Below, in pieces: positions 8,020 to 18,324 of a stretch of 33,690 nt of DNA. Position numbers and translations under genes: made by a program. This DNA comes from an uncultured Bacilli bacterium (lineage in GTDB: Bacteria; Bacillota_I; Bacilli_A; RF39; UBA660): positions 1-33,690 of the forward strand of contig CANRAE010000005.1 of NCBI GenBank assembly GCA_947628525.1, in the 5' to 3' direction. The first letter of the stretch is position 1. Each line of letters begins with the position of its first letter. Below the pieces are notes generated by a model. The model was not told the origin of the DNA. It did no database searches and saw only the letters and a list, made by a program, of their open reading frames with translations.

Positions 8020-8728
8020 TTAAATCACCATCAATATAAATTCTTAAAACTGGAATTTTTATATTACCATACAAATACTTAATTACGCTTGCTCTATGCT
8101 GACCATCCCTTATATAAGGTTCATCATTATATAAAATAATGTATTTCCCTAGGTATGGATAGCCATTTTTTTTAATACTTGATAAAGTTTCCATAAGTCT
8201 ATCATAATCGCTGTCTATTAAATGATTTGAATTAAAAGGTGTGTAAATTACGCATTCACTACCTTTTTGTAAAGCTTTATAACTTTCTGAACATTCCAAA
8301 GGTACAGGGTTACTATTTTTTCTTAATAACATAAAATCATTAACTTCTATTTCATCTACTTTTGTATTAGTTATTCTCGGAATAAATTCATATAAAAATA
8401 ATGACATATATATTGGATCAATTAGTTTATAATTATAACCAATTGGGTAATTCTTTTCAAGAAAAGAATAAATTTCCTCCACAAGTATATTTAATTCAAC
8501 ATTAGACAATACCAAAGTTTCACTATTAAATGTAAAATTTATTCTTTCATAGCATTTTTCGATTTTAAAATTTTTCATTTGATTCAAAGTAAAATTATTA
8601 AGATATTTATTTTTATTTTGCATATATTCTATCTCACTATAACATCTTAATATGATTGAAATTACATGGATAAAATCAATTTCATTTATCTTGTTTTTCT
8701 CTTTAATCCAACATATTTTTTCAAACAT
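8009..8728 (-). CDS. ParB/sulfiredoxin-fold-like protein (DGQHRA motif)
   Basis: The function is not recognised. The C-terminal third (about 170-235) looks like a ParB/Srx superfamily domain: a preceding helix (SDYDRLMETLSSIKKNG), YLGKYIILYNDEPYIRDG, then DGQHRASVIKYLYG (motif residues about 208-215) and a closing strand IPVLRIYI. This superfamily includes ParB CTPases, sulfiredoxin and free-serine kinases such as SbnI, so nucleotide use is plausible. The first 160 residues are alpha-rich without a family I can name. It is 239 residues long from the ATG at 8728, which has AAGGAGGG upstream; an in-frame TTG at 8749 overlaps that site and was rejected. It is first in the four-gene operon and overlaps the synthetase-like gene. 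Confidence 0.65.
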   Translation of the reverse strand: MFEKICWIKEKNKINEIDFIHVISIILRCYSEIEYMQNKNKYLNNFTLNQMKNFKIEKCYERINFTFNSETLVLSNVELNILVEEIYSFLEKNYPIGYNYKLIDPIYMSLFLYEFIPRITNTKVDEIEVNDFMLLRKNSNPVPLECSESYKALQKGSECVIYTPFNSNHLIDSDYDRLMETLSSIKKNGYPYLGKYIILYNDEPYIRDGQHRASVIKYLYGNIKIPVLRIYIDGDLNDD

Positions 8729-8802
8729 AACTCCCTCCTTGATTAACAAAAACTAATATCTTAAATAAAAAAGGTGACTTATAGCACAATATTAATGACA
8801 CT

Positions 8803-8831
8803 ATATTAGCAAATATCAAAAAAATTATCAA
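8803..8831 (-). promoter_or_regulatory. Candidate promoter of the four-gene island
   Basis: In the very AT-rich gap 8729-9010, the best minus-strand match is -35 TTGATA (8831-8826), a 17-nt spacer and -10 TAATAT (8808-8803) with an extended TGC. It would give a leader of about 65 nt. Other TATAAT-like boxes occur in this gap, so the choice is uncertain. Nothing else coding or RNA-like is seen in the gap. Confidence 0.4.
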
Positions 8832-9007
8832 GATATTTTTTACTTATTATTTTCTTTAAAATATAAAATATCAATATAATTTAATAAATATCTAATAATT
8901 TATTTAAATAATAATTAAATATGATAATAAATTAACCTTATTAAATTACATAATAAGTGCTGAATTCAATGATTATAAAACAACACCCAAGGGCAAAAAT
9001 TCAATAA

Positions 9008-11591
<2,584 letters not shown>

Positions 11592-11671
11592 GAGCTTACC
11601 TTCCTTTATGATCTTTTCACTATATATCTATAATTATTATACTATTATTATATTTTTTTTCTAGTATATTA

Positions 11672-11700
11672 TTTAAATTTGTTAGTTGTTATGATATACT
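11672..11700 (+). promoter_or_regulatory. Promoter of the FemX-like gene (divergent region with murD)
   Basis: Plus strand TTTAAA (11672-11677), 17-nt spacer, TATACT (11695-11700) with an extended TG. The start codon lies 25 nt after the -10. The 134-nt gap 11592-11725 must also drive murD on the minus strand, where TATAAT occurs at 11641-11636 and 11652-11647 without a clear -35. Confidence 0.5.
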
Positions 11701-11725
11701 TTTACTATATTAAGGAGGAGGAAAT

Positions 11726-12982
11726 ATGAATATTGTAAAACTTAATGAATATGAATTTGATAAATTTTCAAAAACACATAAATATCATAGTTATTACCAA
11801 ACTTCTTCTTATGCTAAATTAATGGAAAAATCAGGTCTTAAACCATTATATTTAGGATTTTATGATAATAATAATATGGTGGGAGCTACTTTAATTTTAG
11901 CTAAAAATGTTTTAATGGGTTTCAAATATGGATATGCTCCAAGAGGTTTATTAATCGATTATGAAAAATTTTCACAGTTAACAGAAATTACAATGGAACT
12001 TAAAAATTATTTATTTAAAGATCGTTATATTTTATTAAAAATAGATCCTTTAATAGTAATTAATGAGAAAGATAAAAAGGGAAATATTTTATATAGTTAC
12101 AATAATTTAGATAATTTAATTAATAAATTAAATGATATAGGTTATCATCATTGTGGTTTCAATCAATTTTTTGAATCGATCAAGCCAAGATGGAATGCTT
12201 CTATTGATCTAAGTGAGGATATTAATACTGCATACAAAAAATATAATAAGCAAATAAGAACTAAAATTAGAAAAGCTAATAAATTTGGAGTTACTGCTTA
12301 CAAAGATAACAATGCTATTGACAAAATATATTCTTTTATAGAAAAAAATGGGACATATTCGATTGATTATTATTATAATTTAAGAAAAGAATTTGGTGAT
12401 GATATTGAAGTTTATGTAACCAATTTAAATACTTCTGTTTATGTTGAGGGAAGTAGATTATTATATGAAAAAGAGTTAGAGTATAACGATTATTTAAATA
12501 ATATTATTTCAAGAGACAACTACAAAGGAAAAAACATGAAAGATATTTTAAATAAAAAGATGGAATCAGATAAGATGTTAGTTTCTTATAAAAATTATAT
12601 GATTAAAGCTACTGATTTATTTAAAGAATATCCCGAAGGGTTAATTATTGGTGGGGCAGTATTAATCAAAGATAATGATATCCTTCGTTTATTAATTGAA
12701 GGATATGATCATGATTATGGCAATTTATGTCCATTATATTTATTAAAATGGGAAATTATTAAAGAATATAATCAATCACAATATAAAGAGTTTGATCTAA
12801 ATGCCATTGTTGGTGATCATGATAAAAATAATCCTTATTATGGATTAAACGAAGCCAAATTAGGATATAATGCCGTTAGTCGTGAATATATAGGAGAATT
12901 TAATTTAATAATTAATAATCCAATGTATGCATTATATAAAAGCATTCAAGCAAATGATTCATTTAAAGATATTAAAAAATAA
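11726..12982 (+). CDS. FemX/FemAB-family peptidoglycan interpeptide bridge aminoacyltransferase
   Basis: FemAB-type enzymes use aminoacyl-tRNA to add residues to the stem-peptide side chain of lipid II on the inner face of the membrane. The protein has the paired GNAT-like layout: YQTSSYAKLMEKSGLKPLYLGFY near the N-terminus, the GYAPRGLLIDYE block at about 72-83, the RWNASIDLSEDI stretch followed by NKQIRTKIRKANKFGV, and later LIIGGAVLIKDND, YPLYLLKWEII-type and EFDLNAIVGDHDK segments. A Lys/Glu-rich middle (about 245-290) fits the helical arm. Length 418 is normal. It has strong SD AAGGAGGAGG and is monocistronic, ending in its own terminator. The amino acid used cannot be told from sequence. 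Confidence 0.9.
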   Translation: MNIVKLNEYEFDKFSKTHKYHSYYQTSSYAKLMEKSGLKPLYLGFYDNNNMVGATLILAKNVLMGFKYGYAPRGLLIDYEKFSQLTEITMELKNYLFKDRYILLKIDPLIVINEKDKKGNILYSYNNLDNLINKLNDIGYHHCGFNQFFESIKPRWNASIDLSEDINTAYKKYNKQIRTKIRKANKFGVTAYKDNNAIDKIYSFIEKNGTYSIDYYYNLRKEFGDDIEVYVTNLNTSVYVEGSRLLYEKELEYNDYLNNIISRDNYKGKNMKDILNKKMESDKMLVSYKNYMIKATDLFKEYPEGLIIGGAVLIKDNDILRLLIEGYDHDYGNLCPLYLLKWEIIKEYNQSQYKEFDLNAIVGDHDKNNPYYGLNEAKLGYNAVSREYIGEFNLIINNPMYALYKSIQANDSFKDIKK

Positions 12983-12993
12983 ATAATAGTATT

Positions 12994-13026
12994 AAAGATG
13001 CTTTGTTAAAGTATCTTTTTTCTTTT
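12994..13026 (+). terminator. Terminator of the FemX-like gene
   Basis: 11-bp stem AAAGATGCTTT/AAAGTATCTTT (12994-13004, 13008-13018) with loop GTT and one G-U pair, followed by TTTCTTTT. Its T tract runs into the -35 box of the next promoter. Confidence 0.9.
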
Positions 13027-13053
13027 GACAATAATTAATCTTCTCATTATAAT
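13025..13053 (+). promoter_or_regulatory. Perfect-consensus promoter for the alpha/beta hydrolase gene
   Basis: TTGACA (13025-13030), exactly 17 nt, TATAAT (13048-13053): both hexamers match the vegetative consensus fully. The predicted start of transcription is near 13060, which supports translation from the ATG at 13075 rather than 13063. Confidence 0.85.
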
Positions 13054-13074
13054 AAGTTACACATGGATGGAAAT

Positions 13075-14127
13075 ATGAAAACGGGAAACATAAATACTAT
13101 TGCTAAATGGGATTTAATAAATAATTGTTGGAATTATAATATTGATGATACTAATTTAGGTAAAAGTCTAGCTATTGCTAACTATACTCCTATTATTAAT
13201 AACGAAAAAGAAAAAATAAATTATATCATCATTGGTTATGGTTCTAGAGTTGAAGATCACTCAAAAGATAGTAAAACGATTAAAGAAAAAGAAGTCCGTA
13301 TAGATAACACTCTTAACTATTTTCAAAAACTAAATAGTAACTATAATATTAAACTATTCTTAATGGACGCTGATGCACCAATTATTGAAGATGCTAAGTT
13401 ATTAGCGCAATATATTGATTTATTGGCTAGCCAAGAAAATACCAATACAATAAATATTATCGCTCTTTCTAAGTGTGGTGCTATGAGTTTCTATATGCCA
13501 AGTTTTTTCAAAAATCCTTATTCCTTTCAAAAAACTAATATATTTAATGCCGCTACTCCTTACCGTGGAACAAAATTAGCATCGCCCTTAATTTTTTATC
13601 CTGAGGTAAAACAATTAGTTATTAATATGATTGGGGATCATAAATTAACCGACTTAATATACAAAAATCTAATCAAATTTTATGAAAGCATCAGCAGTAA
13701 TTCACACATGGATTATGATATAGCAGTTCCTAATGGTATACCCAAAGATAAATTAAACTGTTATGATTCATCATTTATACCAAACATATTTCAAGAAAAC
13801 AATATAAATGCCATCAAAAGAATCAATGGCTTTAAAAATATTGTAACAACCATAGATGATAAAACTTTTCGTGAAGCTGCTAAAACAATGAACTTTACAG
13901 GAATGGGATTATGTTTAATAAATAAAATATTTTTTGAAAATAAATCTGATGGTATGGTTTATTGTGAAGACCAGAAAAATGTCGAGAGTGTTTTAGATAT
14001 TCATAGTTATACTATAACTAGCCATCATTCTGTAAATACAAATATAAAAGCCTTTAATAATATATTAGATTTGGTTAACGATTCTATCGAAGAAGAAAAA
14101 GAGAAAAAATTATCATTAAAAATTTAA
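13075..14127 (+). CDS. Lipase-like alpha/beta hydrolase
   Basis: Not a named family that I recognise, but the serine-hydrolase layout is visible. NIIALSKCGAMS resembles the NIVGHSKGG nucleophile elbow and gives Ser132 (numbering from 13075). FNAATPYRGTKLAS resembles the TPHRGT segment after the elbow in PGAP1 and lipase families. SDGMVY resembles NDGLV with the acid Asp292, and SHHSVN supplies His317 or His318. An earlier YIIIGYGSRVEDHS segment fits the oxyanion strand. There is no signal peptide or membrane helix, and the tail is Glu/Lys-rich. The ATG at 13075 has GGATGGAA upstream; the Met at 13063 is almost at the transcript start. The gene stands alone between terminators. Substrate unknown. 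Confidence 0.65.
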   Translation: MKTGNINTIAKWDLINNCWNYNIDDTNLGKSLAIANYTPIINNEKEKINYIIIGYGSRVEDHSKDSKTIKEKEVRIDNTLNYFQKLNSNYNIKLFLMDADAPIIEDAKLLAQYIDLLASQENTNTINIIALSKCGAMSFYMPSFFKNPYSFQKTNIFNAATPYRGTKLASPLIFYPEVKQLVINMIGDHKLTDLIYKNLIKFYESISSNSHMDYDIAVPNGIPKDKLNCYDSSFIPNIFQENNINAIKRINGFKNIVTTIDDKTFREAAKTMNFTGMGLCLINKIFFENKSDGMVYCEDQKNVESVLDIHSYTITSHHSVNTNIKAFNNILDLVNDSIEEEKEKKLSLKI

Positions 14128-14133
14128 TTATTT

Positions 14134-14173
14134 ATATAAAAAAACAAACCATACACAATATGGTTTATTTTTT
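14134..14173. terminator. Bidirectional terminator between the hydrolase and the calcium ATPase
   Basis: 8-bp stem AAACCATA/TATGGTTT (14146-14153, 14159-14166), loop CACAA. A T run follows on the plus strand (ATTTTTTT) and on the minus strand (GTTTTTTTATA). It serves the convergent genes and overlaps the ATPase stop codon. Confidence 0.9.
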
Positions 14174-16828
14174 TGTTTTTTGATACTTAATCTTTTTATA
14201 AATTTCTAATACAAACAAAATAATAGTTGATATTAAAAATAAATAAATTAAATGTAAAACCGGAATTGATGAAGTTTGTAAAAAGGCACTTAATCCATCA
14301 ACTTCTGCAAAAATAATTTGTAATACTATAGCACTAACTATACTAAAAATGACAAAAGGATTGGTTTTAAAAGAGATTTTGTAAAAAGATTCCTTTTCAC
14401 TACGGCAATTAAGAACATGCATATTTTGCATAAAGACCATAAGCATTACAATATAACCTCGGGCTAATTTAACATCCATTCTTAGTCCCTTAATTAAATA
14501 CACCCATACACCAAATACTATTAAACCTATCGTAAGACCTGATAATAAAACCTCATGCATTAAAGTTTTATTAAAAATAGATTCTTTTGTATCCCTTGGT
14601 TTTTCTTGCATTATATTTTGCTCTGGTTTTTCAAATGATAATGCTAAATCTTGAAGACCATCAGTTACAATATTTAACCACAATAGTTGAATAGCCACTA
14701 ATGGCATAGGTAAATCACAAGCAATAGAAAGTAAAAAGAACATTACTTCAGCTAAACCACACGATAATAACAAATAACTTACTTTTCGAATATTACTATA
14801 AGCACAACGACCTTCTTTAATTCCTCTTACAATTGATTTAAAATTATCATCCATTATAATCATAGCTGACGTCTCTTTTGCTGTATCTGTTCCACTACCC
14901 ATCGCAATTCCAATATTAGCACTTCTTATAGCCGGAGCATCATTTACTCCATCACCAGTAACTGCAACAAATTCACCTTGGCGTTTATATGACTCTACTA
15001 TTTCTAATTTATCAAGGGGACTAACACGTGAAAAAACTTTTTTAGAGCTAACAAACTCATCAAACATTTTTTCACCCAAAGCATAATACTTATTAACATC
15101 TTCGCCACTAGCAACTTCATTATAATCATTAACTAACTCTAAATCTTTGGCGATCTTATAAGCGGTTAAAGGATGATCACCAGTAATCATTACTACTTTA
15201 ATTCCCGCATTACTACATTCTTTAATAGATTTTTTAACCTCATCCCTTACTGGATCAATAAAAGCAACTAAACCACAAAAAGTTAATTTTTCTATATCAT
15301 TTTCATCATAATATTCTTTTTCTTGAAACTTTTTAACTTCCCCATTAGCAATAGCAATAACTCTATAACCTTCACGAGCTAACTCTTCATTTTGCTTTTT
15401 TAATAATTCACAATCTATTTTAATATTCTTATTTTTACTATTCATACGATTAGAAAAACTTAATACTTTTTCCAATGATCCTTTTACTGTACAATAATTA
15501 TTTTCATCTATACTATAGAAAACAGCTGAATATTTGTTTTCTGATTCATAAGGAATTCTACCTTTAATTTGAATATTATTACTATCTATACCTGCCTTTA
15601 AGCCTAAGGCTAAAAAAGCAATATCAATAGAGTCCCCATACATCGTAAAATTATTATCATTTTTTTCAAGCTTTGCTTCATTATTAATAGTACCTAATAA
15701 ACTAATAAATTGTGCTTGTTCATAATCGTTCCCATTAGTAATAATTTTACCTTTATCATTATAACCAGTACCTTCTATATCATATAAAGATCCATCTGGT
15801 AATAATATTTTTTTAGCTGTTTGTTCATTAACAGTTAAAGTACCAGTTTTATCACTAGCAATTACGGTACAACTACCTAAACTTTCTACTGAATTTAATT
15901 TCTTTACTACCACATTATTTTTAGCCATTCTGTTTGAAGCAATTGATAAGGCCATTGTTAAAGCAAGTGGTAAACCTTCTGGCATTGCCGAAACAGAAAG
16001 AGCAATTACTGATAAGAAGATTTCACTACCAGGTACTTGTTTATATAATAAAACACAAGTTATAATTAGAGCTACTACAATGATTAAGATACTTATTTGC
16101 TTAGAAAACTTTTCCATTCTAATAGTTAATGGTGATTTAGTTTCTTTTGTATTAGATACTTTATTGGCAATTTTACCAATTTCCGTATTTAAAGCAGTTT
16201 CAACAACGATAGCTTTAGCACGTCCCGTTACAACTACGGTTCCCGCATAAGCCATGTTTTTACGATCTCCTAGGTTAGCTTGTTCTAGTATTATTTTATT
16301 AGTCTTAACAATATTAGTACTTTCACCAGTTAAAATAGATTCATCAATTTGTAAATTATGACATTCAATAATTCTTAAATCAGCACTTATTTTATCACCT
16401 GACTCTAATAAAACAATATCACCACGAACTAATTCACTAGAATCAATTGTTTGTTCAATACCATCACGCAATACTTTGCAATGGACTTTAATTAATTTAG
16501 ATAGACTTTCTGCTGTTTTTTCAGCATTCCACTCTTGAAATGTTCCTATAATTAAGTCAACAATAACTATAAATAATATAGCACAAGCATCAACATATTC
16601 ATTTATTATGATAGAAAAAATAATAGTAACAATAAGTAATAACACAATAGGATCAAGTATTTGACGAAAGAAAATCTTTAAAGCACTATCTTTTTTCTTT
16701 TTAGGTAATTCATTTTTACCATTTTTAATAAGTCTTTCCAATGCCTCGCTTTTATCTAATCCTTCTTCATTAGATTTTAAACGTTCAAGCACTTCTTTAT
16801 AATCTAAAATATACCACTTTTCTTCCAT
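14165..16828 (-). CDS. P2-type calcium-transporting ATPase
   Basis: Membrane pump that exports Ca2+ using ATP through a phospho-aspartate intermediate. Order of motifs: cation-ATPase N domain (1-50), M1-M2 (about 57-95), actuator TGES at 167-170, M4 with PEGLP at 283-287, phosphorylation DKTGTLT with Asp326, a nucleotide domain, MITGDHPLTA, TGDGVNDAP, then M5-M10. M4 PEGLPLALTMALS and M6 NIVTDGLQDLALS carry calcium-site-type residues; the M4 text looks closer to PMCA-like (P2B) than SERCA-like pumps. Length 887 is full. AAGGAGC lies upstream of the start. It is a single-gene unit with its own promoter. Ion choice (Ca2+ rather than Mn2+) is inferred from family. Confidence 0.93.
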   Translation of the reverse strand: MEEKWYILDYKEVLERLKSNEEGLDKSEALERLIKNGKNELPKKKKDSALKIFFRQILDPIVLLLIVTIIFSIIINEYVDACAILFIVIVDLIIGTFQEWNAEKTAESLSKLIKVHCKVLRDGIEQTIDSSELVRGDIVLLESGDKISADLRIIECHNLQIDESILTGESTNIVKTNKIILEQANLGDRKNMAYAGTVVVTGRAKAIVVETALNTEIGKIANKVSNTKETKSPLTIRMEKFSKQISILIIVVALIITCVLLYKQVPGSEIFLSVIALSVSAMPEGLPLALTMALSIASNRMAKNNVVVKKLNSVESLGSCTVIASDKTGTLTVNEQTAKKILLPDGSLYDIEGTGYNDKGKIITNGNDYEQAQFISLLGTINNEAKLEKNDNNFTMYGDSIDIAFLALGLKAGIDSNNIQIKGRIPYESENKYSAVFYSIDENNYCTVKGSLEKVLSFSNRMNSKNKNIKIDCELLKKQNEELAREGYRVIAIANGEVKKFQEKEYYDENDIEKLTFCGLVAFIDPVRDEVKKSIKECSNAGIKVVMITGDHPLTAYKIAKDLELVNDYNEVASGEDVNKYYALGEKMFDEFVSSKKVFSRVSPLDKLEIVESYKRQGEFVAVTGDGVNDAPAIRSANIGIAMGSGTDTAKETSAMIIMDDNFKSIVRGIKEGRCAYSNIRKVSYLLLSCGLAEVMFFLLSIACDLPMPLVAIQLLWLNIVTDGLQDLALSFEKPEQNIMQEKPRDTKESIFNKTLMHEVLLSGLTIGLIVFGVWVYLIKGLRMDVKLARGYIVMLMVFMQNMHVLNCRSEKESFYKISFKTNPFVIFSIVSAIVLQIIFAEVDGLSAFLQTSSIPVLHLIYLFLISTIILFVLEIYKKIKYQKTKK

Positions 16829-16854
16829 ACAATTGCTCCTTATCTTACATAGAA

Positions 16855-16884
16855 ACTATAACATTTATAGATAATTTATGTCAA
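16855..16884 (-). promoter_or_regulatory. Promoter of the calcium ATPase gene
   Basis: Minus strand TTGACA (16884-16879), 18-nt spacer, TATAGT (16860-16855) with an extended TG. It lies 27 nt before the start codon. The rest of 16885-16985 shows no gene; a hydrophobic open stretch there has no start codon. Confidence 0.8.
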
Positions 16885-16983
16885 TAAAGAATAGAACAGA
16901 TTACATTTTAAATTTACTATTCCATCACTTTCGTAAATAATAAATTGATATAGCATATAATAAAAATACTGCTGATAAAGTTG

Positions 16984-17022
16984 CAACAAAAAAATAAAAA
17001 AAAGAAGATCAATTGATCTCCT
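16984..17022 (-). terminator. tuf / str operon terminator
   Basis: Near-palindromic stem 17022-17003 (AGGAGATC...GATCTTCT with one G-U pair), then a long T-rich tract. It lies 10 nt after the tuf stop and is the strongest terminator in the window. Confidence 0.93.
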
Positions 17023-17031
17023 AATTTTACA

Positions 17032-18216
17032 TTATTTAATGATTTCTGATACTGAACCAGCACCAACTGTACGTCCACCTTCACGAATTGAGAACTTAGT
17101 TCCGTTTTCAATTGCAATTGGGTGAATTAATTCAACAGTAATTGATACATTATCTCCTGGCATAACCATGTCTACACCAGCTGGTAATTCAATAACACCA
17201 GTAACATCAGTAGTTCTGAAATAGAATTGTGGACGATAATTTGCAAAGAATGGAGTATGTCTTCCACCTTCTTCTTTAGAAAGAACATATACTTCAGCTT
17301 TAAACTTAGTATGAGGTGTAACACTTCCTGGTTTAGCTAATACTTGACCACGTTCAACTTCTTCACGAGCAATACCACGTAATAATACACCAGCATTATC
17401 TCCTGCTTCTGCAAAATCAAGTTGTTTTCTAAACATTTCAATTCCTGTAACAACTGTTTTCTTAGTATCTCTAATACCAACAATTTCTACTTCATCATTT
17501 AATTTTAATGTTCCACGTTCTACACGACCTGTAACAACTGTTCCACGTCCTGTAATTGTAAATACATCTTCAATGCTCATTAAGAATGGTTTGTTATTAT
17601 CACGTTCAGGAGTTGGAATCCATGTATCTACTGCATCCATTAATTCATCGATAGCAGCTACATATTTAGCATCTCCTTCAAGAGCTTTTAATGCTGAACC
17701 ACGGATAATTGGAGTATTGTCTCCATCATAACCATATTCACTTAATAATGAACGAATTTCCATTTCAACTAAATCTAATAATTCTGGATCATCAACTTGA
17801 TCACATTTGTTCATAAATACAACCATTCTTGGTACACCAACTTGACGTGATAGTAAGATATGTTCACGAGTTTGTGCCATAGGTCCGTCAGTAGCAGCAA
17901 TAACTAAGATTGCTCCATCCATTTGAGCAGCACCAGTAATCATGTTTTTAACATAATCAGCATGTCCTGGGCAGTCAACATGGGCATAGTGACGAGTTGC
18001 TGTTTGATACTCTACGTGTGCAGTATTAATTGTAATACCACGTTCTCTTTCTTCTGGAGCTTTATCGATATTTGCATAATCAACGAATTCTCCACCAAAT
18101 TTTTCTGCTTGTCTTTTTGTAATTGCAGCAGTTAATGTAGTTTTACCATGGTCAACATGTCCAATTGTACCAATGTTAACATGTGGTTTGCTTCTGTCAA
18201 ATTTTTCTTTTGCCAT
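17032..18216 (-). CDS. tuf: Elongation factor Tu
   Basis: GTPase that delivers aminoacyl-tRNA to the ribosomal A site. G1 GHVDHGKT (19-26), switch-[14 protein letters not shown]3 DCPGHADY (81-88) and G4 NKCD (136-139) are intact. Domains 2 and 3 carry [13 protein letters not shown], the [10 protein letters not shown] block and the GGRTVGAG C-terminus. Length 394 is typical. It is strongly conserved, the last gene of the str operon, with AAAGGAGGAAAT upstream. A separate promoter lies in the fusA-tuf gap, so it can be made in excess over EF-G. Confidence 0.99.
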   Translation of the reverse strand: MAKEKFDRSKPHVNIGTIGHVDHGKTTLTAAITKRQAEKFGGEFVDYANIDKAPEERERGITINTAHVEYQTATRHYAHVDCPGHADYVKNMITGAAQMDGAILVIAATDGPMAQTREHILLSRQVGVPRMVVFMNKCDQVDDPELLDLVEMEIRSLLSEYGYDGDNTPIIRGSALKALEGDAKYVAAIDELMDAVDTWIPTPERDNNKPFLMSIEDVFTITGRGTVVTGRVERGTLKLNDEVEIVGIRDTKKTVVTGIEMFRKQLDFAEAGDNAGVLLRGIAREEVERGQVLAKPGSVTPHTKFKAEVYVLSKEEGGRHTPFFANYRPQFYFRTTDVTGVIELPAGVDMVMPGDNVSITVELIHPIAIENGTKFSIREGGRTVGAGSVSEIIK

Positions 18217-18247
18217 TTTTATTTCCTCCTTTTTTAATTACTATTAT

Positions 18248-18276
18248 ATTTTATCTAATAATTGATAAATTATCAA
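18248..18276 (-). promoter_or_regulatory. Internal tuf promoter
   Basis: Minus strand TTGATA (18276-18271), 17-nt spacer, TAAAAT (18253-18248), about 30 nt before the tuf start. A TATAAT-like box also lies a few bases downstream. It fits the general need for more EF-Tu than EF-G. Confidence 0.6.
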
Positions 18277-18287
18277 CTATTTTTTCT

Positions 18288-18324
18288 ATAATAATCAATG
18301 GAATCCATTGTTATTATTTTTTTA
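18288..18324 (+). terminator. fusA-tuf intergenic hairpin with a plus-strand T run
   Basis: Stem core CAATGG/CCATTG (18296-18301, 18305-18310) extended by seven AT pairs (18288-18294 with 18311-18317) past one bulged base. On the plus strand it is followed by a run of T; on the minus (coding) strand it is followed by AGAAAAAATAG. It therefore looks like a terminator facing against the operon, or an mRNA-stabilising 3' hairpin of fusA. Confidence 0.5.

Noticed and set aside
16917-17117. Minus-strand hydrophobic open frame after tuf
   Set aside because: It overlaps the tuf end out of frame and runs through the terminator T tract, which creates the Phe run. Another hydrophobic stretch there has no start codon.
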